Below are positions 25,776 through 33,584 of a DNA stretch of 64,000 nucleotides, one piece after another. The DNA is from Nocardioides perillae (GTDB taxonomy: Bacteria > Actinomycetota > Actinomycetes > Propionibacteriales > Nocardioidaceae). The translations under genes were made by a program, and so were the position numbers. The DNA is taken from NCBI RefSeq assembly GCF_013409425.1, contig NZ_JACCAC010000001.1, positions 372,001 to 436,000 of the forward strand, written 5' to 3'. Positions within the stretch are counted from its first letter, which is position 1, and each line of letters begins with the position of its first letter. The notes under the pieces are model-generated. The model did not search any database. It worked only from the letters and a program-made list of their open reading frames with translations, and was not told the DNA's origin.

Positions 25776-25821
25776 GCGTCATGCGCTCCGCACGCGATCG
25801 CGTCGCTCCCGCATGACGCAG
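25776..25821. repeat. Dispersed palindromic repeat, family A, copy 2
   Basis: Arms GCGTCATGCG (25776-25785) and CGCATGACGCAG (25810-25821) with the 24-bp centre spacing of copy 1. The flanks match copy 3 over about 56 bp with two differences, so copies 2 and 3 arose by duplication of an 86-bp unit. Confidence 0.88.
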
Positions 25822-25861
25822 CGCGCGTCGCCGGCGGCGGGCCACCACGGGTCAGCCCCGA

Positions 25862-25907
25862 GCGTCATGCGCTCCGCACGCCATCGCGTCGCTCCCGCAT
25901 GACGCAG
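25862..25907. repeat. Dispersed palindromic repeat, family A, copy 3
   Basis: Arms GCGTCATGCG (25862-25871) and CGCATGACGCAG (25896-25907). It ends 15 bp from the racemase stop codon (minus strand), so it is placed like a transcript-end hairpin, as copy 1 is after the endonuclease-like gene. Confidence 0.88.
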
Positions 25908-25922
25908 CGCGCGGCGCCGGCC

Positions 25923-27080
25923 TCAGGCCTGGACCGCCACCCCGCGCTCGAGCAGGCCGTCGACGTCGGCGACGCCCCAGGCGCGCAGGGCGTCACGGGT
26001 GTGCGCGCCGGCCTGGGGGGCCGGCGGCAGGCCGAGGGAGGGCTCGGTGCGCGAGAAGCGCGGCGCGGGGGCGGGCTGCACGAGCCCCTCGTGCTCGACG
26101 AAGACCCCACGCGCGGCCATGTGGGGGTGCGACGGCGCCTCGGAGAGCCGCACGACCCCGGCGACGCAGGCGTCGGTGCCCTCGAAGACCTCGACCCACT
26201 CGGCGCGGGTGCGCTGGCGGAAGCGGTCGGCCACCAGCGTGCGCAGCGCAGGCCAGGTGGAGGGGTCCCAGCGGTCGGGGGCCTCCTCGGCGATGCCGAG
26301 CAGCTCGACGAAGCGGTCGTAGAACTGCGGCTCGAGCGCCCCGACGCTCATGTGCTCGCCGTCGGCGGTCTCGTAGATGTCGTAGAACGGCGCACCGCCG
26401 TCGAGCAGGTTGGCGGCGCGCTCCTCGCGGTGCCCGCCGCCGGCGAGGAAGGCCGAGGTCATCGCGTTGAGGTGGGCGGTGCCGTCGACGATCGCGGCGT
26501 CGACGACCTGGCCCTCGCCGCTCGTGCGCGCCTCGAGGAGGGCGGCGAGGATCCCGGTGACGAGGTACATCGACCCACCGCCGAAATCGCCCACCAGGTT
26601 GGCGGGGAAGTGCGGGCGGGTCTTGTCCTGGCCCAGCCCGTGCAGGGTGCCGGTGATGGCGACGTAGTTCATGTCGTGCCCGGCGACCTGCGCGAACGGC
26701 CCGGTCTGGCCCCAGCCGGTCATCCGGCCGTAGACCAGCCGCGGGTTGCGCGCATGGCACTGCTCCGGTCCGAGGCCGAGCCGCTCGGCGACGCCGGGTC
26801 GCATCCCCTCGACCAGCACGTCGGCGCCCTCGACGAGGTCGAGCACGACGCCGACCGCCTCGGGCTGCTTGAGGTCGAGCGCCACGCTGGGGCGTCCGCG
26901 GTTGAGCAGGTCGTGGGCACCGCCCGCCAGCATGCCGCCGCCGGGCCGCTCCACGCGGACCACGTCGGCACCGAGGTCGGCCAGCGTCATGCACGCGTGC
27001 GGCCCGGGGCCGATCCCGGCGATCTCGACGACCCTGAGGCCGCGCAGCGGTCCGGTGCCCTGTCCCAGCTCGATGCTCAT
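25923..27080 (-). CDS. Alpha-methylacyl-CoA racemase-type CoA transferase family protein (CaiB/BaiF)
   Basis: A 385-aa class III CoA-transferase-fold protein, closest to alpha-methylacyl-CoA racemase, which interconverts 2R/2S-methylacyl-CoA so that beta-oxidation can proceed. The catalytic pair fits the racemase: His135 (VAGHDMNYVAITG) and Asp165 (NLVGDFGGGSMYL), with GALEPQF further on. The N-terminus LRGLRVVEIAGIGPGPHAC is typical. Three in-frame ATGs lie at 27092, 27089 and 27080. I chose 27080 because a -10-like CATGAT ends 7 nt before it, consistent with a leaderless message. The promoter holds the same dyad as the fadA/merR gap. Confidence 0.88.
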   Translation of the reverse strand: MSIELGQGTGPLRGLRVVEIAGIGPGPHACMTLADLGADVVRVERPGGGMLAGGAHDLLNRGRPSVALDLKQPEAVGVVLDLVEGADVLVEGMRPGVAERLGLGPEQCHARNPRLVYGRMTGWGQTGPFAQVAGHDMNYVAITGTLHGLGQDKTRPHFPANLVGDFGGGSMYLVTGILAALLEARTSGEGQVVDAAIVDGTAHLNAMTSAFLAGGGHREERAANLLDGGAPFYDIYETADGEHMSVGALEPQFYDRFVELLGIAEEAPDRWDPSTWPALRTLVADRFRQRTRAEWVEVFEGTDACVAGVVRLSEAPSHPHMAARGVFVEHEGLVQPAPAPRFSRTEPSLGLPPAPQAGAHTRDALRAWGVADVDGLLERGVAVQA

Positions 27081-27087
27081 GGGCCGC

Positions 27088-27108
27088 ATCATGACACCAC
27101 CACTGTCA
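27088..27108 (-). promoter_or_regulatory. Second TGACA-N7-TGTCA dyad at the racemase promoter
   Basis: TGACA (27092-27096) and TGTCA (27104-27108) have the same 7-bp spacing as the site at 22684-22700. The -10-like CATGAT (27093-27088) occupies the same position relative to the dyad as CACAAT does at fadA. This supports control by the same MerR protein. Confidence 0.65.
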
Positions 27109-27149
27109 CGGTCGCGCGCTGTGACCCGGGACACGGCCCACCCACGCCT

Positions 27150-27176
27150 GTTGCAACGAGTTGCACGCCCGTTGCA
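27150..27176 (+). promoter_or_regulatory. Three GTTGCA repeats at 10-11 bp spacing
   Basis: GTTGCA occurs at 27150-27155, 27160-27165 and 27171-27176, one per helical turn, ending 11 bp before the PadR-like gene start. The first two also form the dyad TGCAAC-GA-GTTGCA. A likely binding site for that regulator. Confidence 0.55.
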
Positions 27177-27187
27177 CACTCGACGGC

Positions 27188-27802
27188 ATGGCCCTCGAGC
27201 ACGCCCTCCTCGTCGCGCTGACCGAGCGCCCCGGCACCGGCCTCGAGCTCACCCGCCGCTTCGACCGCTCGATCGGGCTCTTCTGGCAGGCCACCCACCA
27301 GCAGGTCTACCGGACGCTGGGCCGCATGGAGCGCGACGGCTGGGTCCAGGTCGAGACCGCCGGCCGCCCGGGGTCCCAGCGCGGCCGTGGCGAGAAGCGC
27401 TACGTCGTGGCCCCCGCCGGCGCCGACGCGCTGCGCTCTTGGCTGGCCGAGCCGCAGCCCACCGAGCAGTTCCGCAGCGCGCTGACGGTGCGGCTGCGCG
27501 GGGCGTCGTACGGCGATCGCGCGGCCGTCCTCGACGACGTGCGCACCCACCTGACCGAGCACGCCGGTCGCCTGGCCGGCTACGAGGCGATGTGCGCGCG
27601 CGACTACCCCGACCCGGCGGCGCTCAGCGGAGCCGCGCTCGACCAGTACCTCGTGCTGCGCGGCGGCATCGGCCTCGAGCGGTTCTGGGTGGACTGGCTG
27701 ACGGAGTGCCTCGCCGCCCACGACGCCGCACCCGACGCCGCACGCGACCCCGCCGCCCCTGACGCCGCTGCCCCCGACCCGACCGAGAGGACCCCCCGAT
27801 GA
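27188..27802 (+). CDS. PadR-like regulator of the dienoyl-CoA reductase gene
   Basis: A 204-aa PadR/Vir-type regulator. The winged helix (MALEHALLVALTERPGTGLELTRRF, long form split here by position 1-25; then HQQVYRTLGRMERDGWV) is followed by a C-terminal helical domain and a low-complexity Ala/Asp/Pro tail. Its ATG at 27188 is preferred because family homology starts there; an earlier in-frame start would lie inside the GTTGCA repeat. The stop overlaps the next start (ATGA), so it probably regulates the flavin reductase gene it is coupled to, and itself. Confidence 0.85.
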   Translation: MALEHALLVALTERPGTGLELTRRFDRSIGLFWQATHQQVYRTLGRMERDGWVQVETAGRPGSQRGRGEKRYVVAPAGADALRSWLAEPQPTEQFRSALTVRLRGASYGDRAAVLDDVRTHLTEHAGRLAGYEAMCARDYPDPAALSGAALDQYLVLRGGIGLERFWVDWLTECLAAHDAAPDAARDPAAPDAAAPDPTERTPR

Positions 27803-29817
27803 GCACCAGCCCCTTCCCGCACCTGCTCGCCCCGCTGACGGTCGGCGACCTCACCCTGCGCAACCGCACGGTGATGGGCTCCATGCACACCGGGCTCGAG
27901 GACGCGGTGCGCGACCTGCCGAAGCTCGCCGCCTACTACGCCGAGCGCGCGCGGGGCGGGGCCGGGCTCATCGTCACGGGCGGCTACTCCCCCACCAAGC
28001 GCGGCTGGCTGAAGCCGCTCGCCGGGGAGATGAGCACGCGGTTGCACGCCGCGCGCCACCGCCAGGTGACCGACGCGGTGCACGCCGAGGGCGGCGCGAT
28101 CGCGCTGCAGGTGCTGCACGCCGGGCGCTACGCCTACCACCCCTTCAGCCGCGGCGCGTCGGCGCGCAAGAGCCCCATCACCCCCTTCCGGCCGAAGGCG
28201 ATGTCGAGCAGGGAGGTCGACGCGACCGCCACCGCCTTCGCCCGCAGCGTCGCGCTCGCGCGGAAGGCCGGCTACGACGCGGTGGAGGTGATGGGCTCGG
28301 AGGGCTACCTCCTCAACCAGTTCCTCGCCGCCCGCACCAACGACCGCACCGACGCCTGGGGCGGCACCGCGGAGAAGCGTATGCGCCTCGCGGTCGAGGT
28401 CGTGCGCCGCTCCCGCGAGCTGGTCGGCGACGGCTTCCCGATCGTCTTCCGCACCTCGCTGCTCGACCTGGTCGAGGACGGCCAGACCTGGGAGGAGACC
28501 GTCGAGCTCGCCCAGCGGCTCGAGGCCGCCGGCGTCAGCGTGCTCAACACCGGGATCGGCTGGCACGAGGCCCGGGTGCCCACGATCATCACCCAGGTGC
28601 CCCGGGCGGCCTGGGTCGAGCACACCGCCCGCCTCCGCGCGGCCGTGTCGGTGCCGGTGTGCGCCTCGAACCGGATCAGCACGCCCGACGAGGCCGAGCG
28701 CATCCTCGCCGACGGCTCGGCCGACCTGGTCTCCATGGCGCGCCCCTGGCTGGCCGACCCCGCGATCGTCACCAAGGCGGCCGCCGGCCGCGCCGACGAG
28801 ATCAACACCTGCATCGCCTGCAACCAGGCCTGCCTCGACCACACCTTCTCCGGCCGCAAAGCCTCCTGCCTGGTCAACCCGCGCGCCTGCCGCGAGACCG
28901 AGCTCGTCCTCGCACCCACCCGGCGTCGTCGGCGCGTCGCCGTGGTCGGCGCCGGCCCGGCCGGGCTCTCGGCCGCCGTCACCGCCGCCGAGCGCGGCCA
29001 CGAGGTGACGCTGCTCGAGGCCGCACCCGAGATCGGCGGGCAGTTCCGCCTGGCCATGGCCGTGCCCGGCAAGGAGGACTTCGCGGAGACGCTGCGCTAC
29101 TACACCCGCCGCCTCGAGGTGCTCGGCGTCGACGTGCGGACCTCGACGCGGGCCGAGGCGGGCGACCTCGCGGCGTACGACGACGTGGTGGTCGCCACCG
29201 GCGTCGTCCCGCGCACCGTCGACTTCGACGGCGCCGACCACCCCAAGGTCGTGTCCTACGCCGACGTGCTGAGCGGGCGGGTCGTCCCCGGGCGGCGCGT
29301 GGCCGTGGTCGGGGCCGGCGGCATCGGCGTCGACGTCAGCGTCTGGCTGACGCACCTGCCCGGCGAGACGCTCGAGGACTGGAAGGCGCACTGGGGCGTC
29401 GGCGACCCGTCGCTGCACCGCGGCGGCCTGACCGAGCCCAAGCCCCGCACGCCCGCGCGCGAGGTGACGCTGGTGCAGCGCAAGACCACGCCCATCGGCA
29501 AGGGGCTCGGCAAGACCTCGGGCTGGGCGCACCGGGCGGTGCTGAAGCAGTCGGGGGTCGTGCAGGTGAGCGGCGCGACCTACGTGCGCGTCGACGACGA
29601 GGGGCTGCACCTGCTCGTCGACGGAGAGCCGCGCGTCGTGGCCTGCGACCACGTCGTCGTCTGCGCGGGCCAGGAGTCGGTGCGCGACCTGCACGACGCC
29701 CTCGCGGCCGCCGGTGGCGACACCCGCCTGCACCTCGTCGGCGGCGCCGACGTCGCCGCGGAGCTCGACGCCGAGCGCGCGATCCGCCAGGGCACCGAGG
29801 TGGCCGCGGCGATCTGA
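27799..29817 (+). CDS. NADH:flavin oxidoreductase / 2,4-dienoyl-CoA reductase family (FadH-like)
   Basis: A 672-aa multidomain flavoenzyme. The N-terminal FMN TIM barrel starts near PHLLAPLTVGDLTLRNRTVM. The iron-sulfur cluster cysteines follow in NTCIACNQACLDH and a later SCLVNPRAC. The C-terminal part is an FAD/NAD(P) disulfide-reductase-like domain (VAVVGAGPAGLSAA, and a second dinucleotide motif VAVVGAGGIGVDV). This is the architecture of bacterial 2,4-dienoyl-CoA reductase, which clears double bonds from unsaturated fatty acids. Its place across from an acyl-CoA racemase supports an auxiliary beta-oxidation role. Trimethylamine-dehydrogenase-type relatives are the main alternative. Confidence 0.9.
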   Translation: MSTSPFPHLLAPLTVGDLTLRNRTVMGSMHTGLEDAVRDLPKLAAYYAERARGGAGLIVTGGYSPTKRGWLKPLAGEMSTRLHAARHRQVTDAVHAEGGAIALQVLHAGRYAYHPFSRGASARKSPITPFRPKAMSSREVDATATAFARSVALARKAGYDAVEVMGSEGYLLNQFLAARTNDRTDAWGGTAEKRMRLAVEVVRRSRELVGDGFPIVFRTSLLDLVEDGQTWEETVELAQRLEAAGVSVLNTGIGWHEARVPTIITQVPRAAWVEHTARLRAAVSVPVCASNRISTPDEAERILADGSADLVSMARPWLADPAIVTKAAAGRADEINTCIACNQACLDHTFSGRKASCLVNPRACRETELVLAPTRRRRRVAVVGAGPAGLSAAVTAAERGHEVTLLEAAPEIGGQFRLAMAVPGKEDFAETLRYYTRRLEVLGVDVRTSTRAEAGDLAAYDDVVVATGVVPRTVDFDGADHPKVVSYADVLSGRVVPGRRVAVVGAGGIGVDVSVWLTHLPGETLEDWKAHWGVGDPSLHRGGLTEPKPRTPAREVTLVQRKTTPIGKGLGKTSGWAHRAVLKQSGVVQVSGATYVRVDDEGLHLLVDGEPRVVACDHVVVCAGQESVRDLHDALAAAGGDTRLHLVGGADVAAELDAERAIRQGTEVAAAI

Positions 29818-29851
29818 CCCCGTCGCCGGCTCGGCACGTAGCGTGAGGGGC

Positions 29852-31000
29852 GTGCTGCGCGACCACACCGACGCCGAGGCCAGGGCGGCGCTGCCGCTGA
29901 AGTGGGGAGCCGTGCCCGAGGGCACGATCCCCGCCTGGGTGGCCGAGATGGACTGGCACACCGCGCCCGCCGTCACCGACGCGGTCACCGCGGCGCTGCA
30001 GCGGGGCGTCACCGGCTACGCGCCGTTCGACGACGCCGGCGTCGGCGCGGCGTACGCCGGGTTCGCGCGGCGGCAGTGGGGCTGGGAGGTGCCCCCCGAG
30101 GCGAGCGTGCCCGTGCCCGCGGTGGTGCCCGGACTGCGGCTGGTGCTGGAGTCGCTGTGCCCGCCGGGGCCGGTGGTGGTGCCGCTGCCGTGCTACCCGC
30201 CCTTCCGCGACGTCGTCGCGCTCGCCGGTCGCGAGGCCGTCCACGTCGAGACCGACCCCGACGACCCCGAGGCGGCGCTCGACCTCGCCGCGGTCGAGCG
30301 GGCCTTCGCCGCCGGCGCGCGCACCCTGCTGCTCTGCTCGCCGCACAACCCGCTCGGCCGGGTCGCGCGTCGCGCGGAGCTCGAGGCGCTGCGCGACCTC
30401 GCCGCGCACCACGGCGCCCGCGTCGTGGCCGACGAGGTGCACGCGCCGTTGACGCTGCCCGACGGGCCCGCGTTCACGCCCTACCTCGCCGTCGACCCGC
30501 GCGGCATCGCCGTCACCAGCACGACCAAGTCGTTCAACGCCCCCGGCCTGCCCTGCGCCCAGGTCGTCGCCCTCGACCCGGAGGACCGCGCGGTGCTGCA
30601 GGCGCTGCCGCTCGTGCAGACCCACGGCTGGTCGCCGCTGGGCGCCGTCGCCTCGGTCGCGGCGTGGCGCCACGGCGACGCGTGGCTCGCCGCCGTGCGC
30701 GACCGCGTCGCGGCCAACCGCGACCTGCTCGGCACGCTGCTCGCGGCACACCTGCCGCTCGCGCGCACCCGGCGGCTCGAGGCGACCTACCTGGCGTGGC
30801 TCGACCTCCGGGCGTACGCCGCGCCCGACGGCCGCGGGCCCGACCCCGTCGCGCGGGCCGAGGCGGGCGGGGTCCGGCTCGGGCCGGGCGAGGACTACCA
30901 CCCCGGGCTGCCGGGCCACGCCCGCCTGAACCTCGCGACCTCGCCGGACCGGCTGACCGAGGTCGTGCGCCGGCTGGGCGTGGCCCTGGCCCCCGCCTGA
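29852..31000 (+). CDS. PatB/MalY-type PLP-dependent lyase/aminotransferase
   Basis: A 382-aa fold-type I PLP enzyme. The N-terminus (LKWGAVPEGTIPAWVAEMDW) is diagnostic of the PatB/MalY cystathionine beta-lyase branch. CSPHNPLGR (162-170), DEVHAPL with the PLP-ring aspartate (194-200) and the Schiff-base Lys226 in TSTTKSFNAPG are intact. Probable reaction: C-S beta-elimination from cystathionine or related thioethers, giving homocysteine or thiols, pyruvate and ammonia. The GTG follows TAGCGT by 7 nt, which looks like a leaderless promoter. It is probably transcribed separately from the reductase gene, 34 bp upstream. Confidence 0.88.
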   Translation: MLRDHTDAEARAALPLKWGAVPEGTIPAWVAEMDWHTAPAVTDAVTAALQRGVTGYAPFDDAGVGAAYAGFARRQWGWEVPPEASVPVPAVVPGLRLVLESLCPPGPVVVPLPCYPPFRDVVALAGREAVHVETDPDDPEAALDLAAVERAFAAGARTLLLCSPHNPLGRVARRAELEALRDLAAHHGARVVADEVHAPLTLPDGPAFTPYLAVDPRGIAVTSTTKSFNAPGLPCAQVVALDPEDRAVLQALPLVQTHGWSPLGAVASVAAWRHGDAWLAAVRDRVAANRDLLGTLLAAHLPLARTRRLEATYLAWLDLRAYAAPDGRGPDPVARAEAGGVRLGPGEDYHPGLPGHARLNLATSPDRLTEVVRRLGVALAPA

Positions 31001-31013
31001 GCGAGCGGGGGCG

Positions 31014-31925
31014 CTAGGGCGCGAGGACCGTGAGCGCCCCCGGCACCACCTCGACGACGAGCGGCTCCGCGTCGAGCCCCGGCAGGACGCCGAGGCCCTC
31101 GCCGTCGCCGCCGACCGGCACGCCGCCGCGCGCCTCGGCGCGCAGCTCGACGCGGCGGGCCCGGCGCACGTGGACGGCGTCGAGGTGCACGTGCGACCCG
31201 TCGTACACCTTGGGCAGGCTGCGGATGAGTGCGCGCTTGGAGGCCGCCTCGATGACGACGACGTCGAGCAGGCCGTCGTCGAGCACGGCGTCGGGGGCGA
31301 TGTGCATGCCCTTGCCGTAGAAGCCCGAGCCCGCCACGACCACCGTCGCCGCGTCGTGCTCCACCTCGACCCCGTCGACGTCGAGGCGGTAGCGGCCCGG
31401 CCGGAAGGTCGAGAGGGCGCGGACGGCGGCGTAGGGGTACTGCACAGCGGAGGGGAGGCGGTGCGCCCGGTCGACGAGGTCGGAGGCGAGCGCGTCGACG
31501 CCGGCGTAGACCGAGCCGGCCACGCGCCGCTCCTCCTGCCCGGGCCAGGTCGCGGCCACCAGGTCGACCGTGCGGGCGCGCCCCGCGAGGAGCACCTGCG
31601 CCTGGGCCGCCGGGTCGTCGGGCAGGCCGAGCGCGCGCGCGAAGTCGTTGCCGCGCCCGGCGGGCAGCAGGCCGAGGGTGCCGCCCTGCCGCGAGACCGG
31701 GCCGACCAGCGACGACAGCATGCCGTCGCCGCCGACCGAGACGACGACGTCGCCGCGCTGCACCGCGCGGGTCACGAGGTCGTGCACCGCCCGTGACCCG
31801 GGCGAGTAGGTCACCTCGACCTGCGCGCCCGCGTCGCGCAGCAGGCGCGCGACCGGGACGACCGCACCGGGGGCCGCGCCGCCGCCCGAGGCGGGGTTGA
31901 CCAGCAACGTGAAGGACCGCGTCAC
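31014..31925 (-). CDS. Diacylglycerol/lipid kinase family protein
   Basis: A 303-aa DagK-like lipid kinase. The N-terminal nucleotide-binding domain has LLVNPASGGG, the GGDG motif at 65-68 (VSVGGDGMLSSLV) and LPAGRGNDFARALG. The C-terminal beta-sandwich carries APDAVLDDGLLDVVV, typical of DagK/YegS/sphingosine kinases that phosphorylate lipid hydroxyls with ATP. The GTG start overlaps the flavoprotein stop (GTGA), so the two are coupled. With a GlpD-like and an AGPS-like gene alongside, the lipid is probably a glycerolipid. Convergent with the PatB-like gene. Confidence 0.9.
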   Translation of the reverse strand: MTRSFTLLVNPASGGGAAPGAVVPVARLLRDAGAQVEVTYSPGSRAVHDLVTRAVQRGDVVVSVGGDGMLSSLVGPVSRQGGTLGLLPAGRGNDFARALGLPDDPAAQAQVLLAGRARTVDLVAATWPGQEERRVAGSVYAGVDALASDLVDRAHRLPSAVQYPYAAVRALSTFRPGRYRLDVDGVEVEHDAATVVVAGSGFYGKGMHIAPDAVLDDGLLDVVVIEAASKRALIRSLPKVYDGSHVHLDAVHVRRARRVELRAEARGGVPVGGDGEGLGVLPGLDAEPLVVEVVPGALTVLAP

Positions 31926-33565
31926 GGGACGAGCACCCCCGGGTTCAGGACGCCGGTGGGGTCGGCCGCGGCCTTCAGCGCGCGCAGCAGCTCGACCCCG
32001 ACGGGGCCGACCTCGCGGGCCAGCCACGGCTTGTGGTCGGTGCCGACGGCGTGGTGGTGGGTGATGGTCGCCCCCTGGTCGAGCATCGCGTCGGAGGCCG
32101 CGGACTTGGCGGCGAGCCACCGCTCGAGGGGCGCGTCGCCCGCCGGCGCGGCGACGGTGAAGTAGAGCGAGCACCCGGTCTCGTAGACGTGGCTGACGTG
32201 GCACAGCACGATCGCCTGCTCGCCGAGGCTCGCGACGAGGGCGGCGCGCACCGCGGCGTACAGCGCAGGCACCCGCGACCAGAAGGTCGCCGTCTCCATC
32301 GTCTCCACGAGCACACCGGCGTCGAGCATCGAGTCGCGCAGGTACGGCGCGTCGAACCGACCGTGGGTCCAGGCCTCCCCGGGGTCGGTGCCGAGGCGCC
32401 GGCCACCCAGGGCGGTGAGCACCTCGGTGACCTCGTCGCGGCGGCGCGCGACGGCGGCGGGGGTGCCCTCGTAGCCGGTGATCATCAGGCAGCCACCGCC
32501 GGGCGCCCCGTCCCCGTCCGCTCCCTCGGACCCGTCGGCCCCGATCGCGTCGGGCCGCGCGAGGTTGAGCACGGTCTCGTGCTCGTCGGAGAGCCGCAGC
32601 ACGGTGGGCAGCTGGCCGGCCTGGGCGAGCGTGCGCATGGCCGTCTGCCCTGCCTCGAAGGAGGGCCAGTGCCAGCCCTCGTAGGCCTTCTCCTCCGGCA
32701 CGGGGCGCACGCGCACGGTGACGGCGGTGACGACGCCGAGCGCGCCCTCGGAGCCGAGCAGCAGCTGGCGCAGGTCGGGGCCGGCGGCGTTGGCCGGCGA
32801 GGAGCCCAGGTCGAGGCGTCCCCGCGGGGTGGCCGCGGTGAGCCCGACGACCATGGCGTCGAAGCGGCCGTAGCCCGCGCTGGACTGCCCGCTCGAGCGG
32901 GTGGCGGCGAAGCCGCCGATCGAGGCGAACTCGAACGACTGCGGGAAGTGGCCGAGCGTGAAACCCTCCGCCGCGAGCAGCGCCTCGGCCTCGGGACCAC
33001 GCAGACCCGGCTCGAGGGTGGCGGTGCGCGAGACCGGGTCGAGGGCCACGAGCCGCTTCATCCGCACCAGGTCGAGGCTGACGACGCCGGCGAGGCCGTC
33101 GCGCCGGGCGACGAGGCCGCCGGTCACCGACGTGCCGCCGCCGAAGGGCACCAGCGCGACGCGGTGCTCCACCGCCCAGTCGAGGACCGCCTGCACCTCG
33201 TCGTGGTCGCCGGGGCGCACCACGGCGTCGGGGGCGTCGGACAGGTCGCCGGCGCGGGCGCGCAGCAGGTCGGGCGTCGACTTGCCGCGGGTGCGCAGGC
33301 GCCGGGTCGCGTCGTCGCAGAGCACGTGGGCCTCGCCGACGACGGCCCGCAGGTCGTCGAGCAGGCCCGGGTCGAGGCGGGGGGCGGGGGGCCGCGGGTC
33401 GGCCACCGCGGGCGTCTCGTGGTGGCCGAAGGCGAGCTCCACCAGGCCGGCGGTCGCCTCGGGCAACGCGGTGGCACGGGCCGGGTCGCCCCAGCGCTGG
33501 GGGTGCATCTCGGGCACGGTGGGGCGCTCCGGCGCCGCAGCGGGGCCTGCTCCGGTGGTCGTCAT
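31922..33565 (-). CDS. FAD-binding oxidase resembling alkyl-dihydroxyacetonephosphate synthase
   Basis: A 547-aa flavoprotein of the PCMH/FAD_binding_4 family. The short N-terminal HPQRWGDP motif, FAD loop VPFGGGTSVTGG, RFDAPYLRD and the C-terminal ITHHHAVGTDHKPW (three successive histidines) are features I associate with alkyldihydroxyacetonephosphate synthase (AGPS). That enzyme makes the ether bond of ether lipids by swapping the acyl chain of acyl-DHAP for a fatty alcohol. Glycolate/lactate oxidase-type relatives are less likely given the HHH motif. It is divergent from tetR across only 17 bp, and an operator covers both start codons. Confidence 0.8.
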   Translation of the reverse strand: MTTTGAGPAAAPERPTVPEMHPQRWGDPARATALPEATAGLVELAFGHHETPAVADPRPPAPRLDPGLLDDLRAVVGEAHVLCDDATRRLRTRGKSTPDLLRARAGDLSDAPDAVVRPGDHDEVQAVLDWAVEHRVALVPFGGGTSVTGGLVARRDGLAGVVSLDLVRMKRLVALDPVSRTATLEPGLRGPEAEALLAAEGFTLGHFPQSFEFASIGGFAATRSSGQSSAGYGRFDAMVVGLTAATPRGRLDLGSSPANAAGPDLRQLLLGSEGALGVVTAVTVRVRPVPEEKAYEGWHWPSFEAGQTAMRTLAQAGQLPTVLRLSDEHETVLNLARPDAIGADGSEGADGDGAPGGGCLMITGYEGTPAAVARRRDEVTEVLTALGGRRLGTDPGEAWTHGRFDAPYLRDSMLDAGVLVETMETATFWSRVPALYAAVRAALVASLGEQAIVLCHVSHVYETGCSLYFTVAAPAGDAPLERWLAAKSAASDAMLDQGATITHHHAVGTDHKPWLAREVGPVGVELLRALKAAADPTGVLNPGVLVP

Positions 33566-33584
33566 GTGTTACAGTGTGACACAT
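33564..33584. promoter_or_regulatory. 21-bp operator covering both divergent start codons
   Basis: The palindrome (ATGTGTTACAG at 33564-33574, centre G, then TGTGACACAT) matches at 18 of 21 positions when compared with its complement. It includes the ATG of the flavoprotein (33565-33563) and the first two bases of the tetR ATG (33583). A TACAGT at 33570-33575 ends 7 nt before the tetR ATG, consistent with a leaderless start. Confidence 0.75.

Larger units (their letters stand above)
25560..25922. other. 363-bp gene-free stretch
   Basis: I find no credible gene here. It holds the upstream leader and possible promoter of the DEAD-box gene (TAGGGT on the minus strand near 25694) and two near-identical tandem copies of palindromic repeat family A. 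The second copy lies 15 bp from the stop of the racemase gene. Confidence 0.6.

Noticed and set aside
27100..27294. A 62-codon minus-strand frame upstream of the racemase gene
   Set aside because: It overlaps the PadR-like gene and the operator region and has no family-like sequence.
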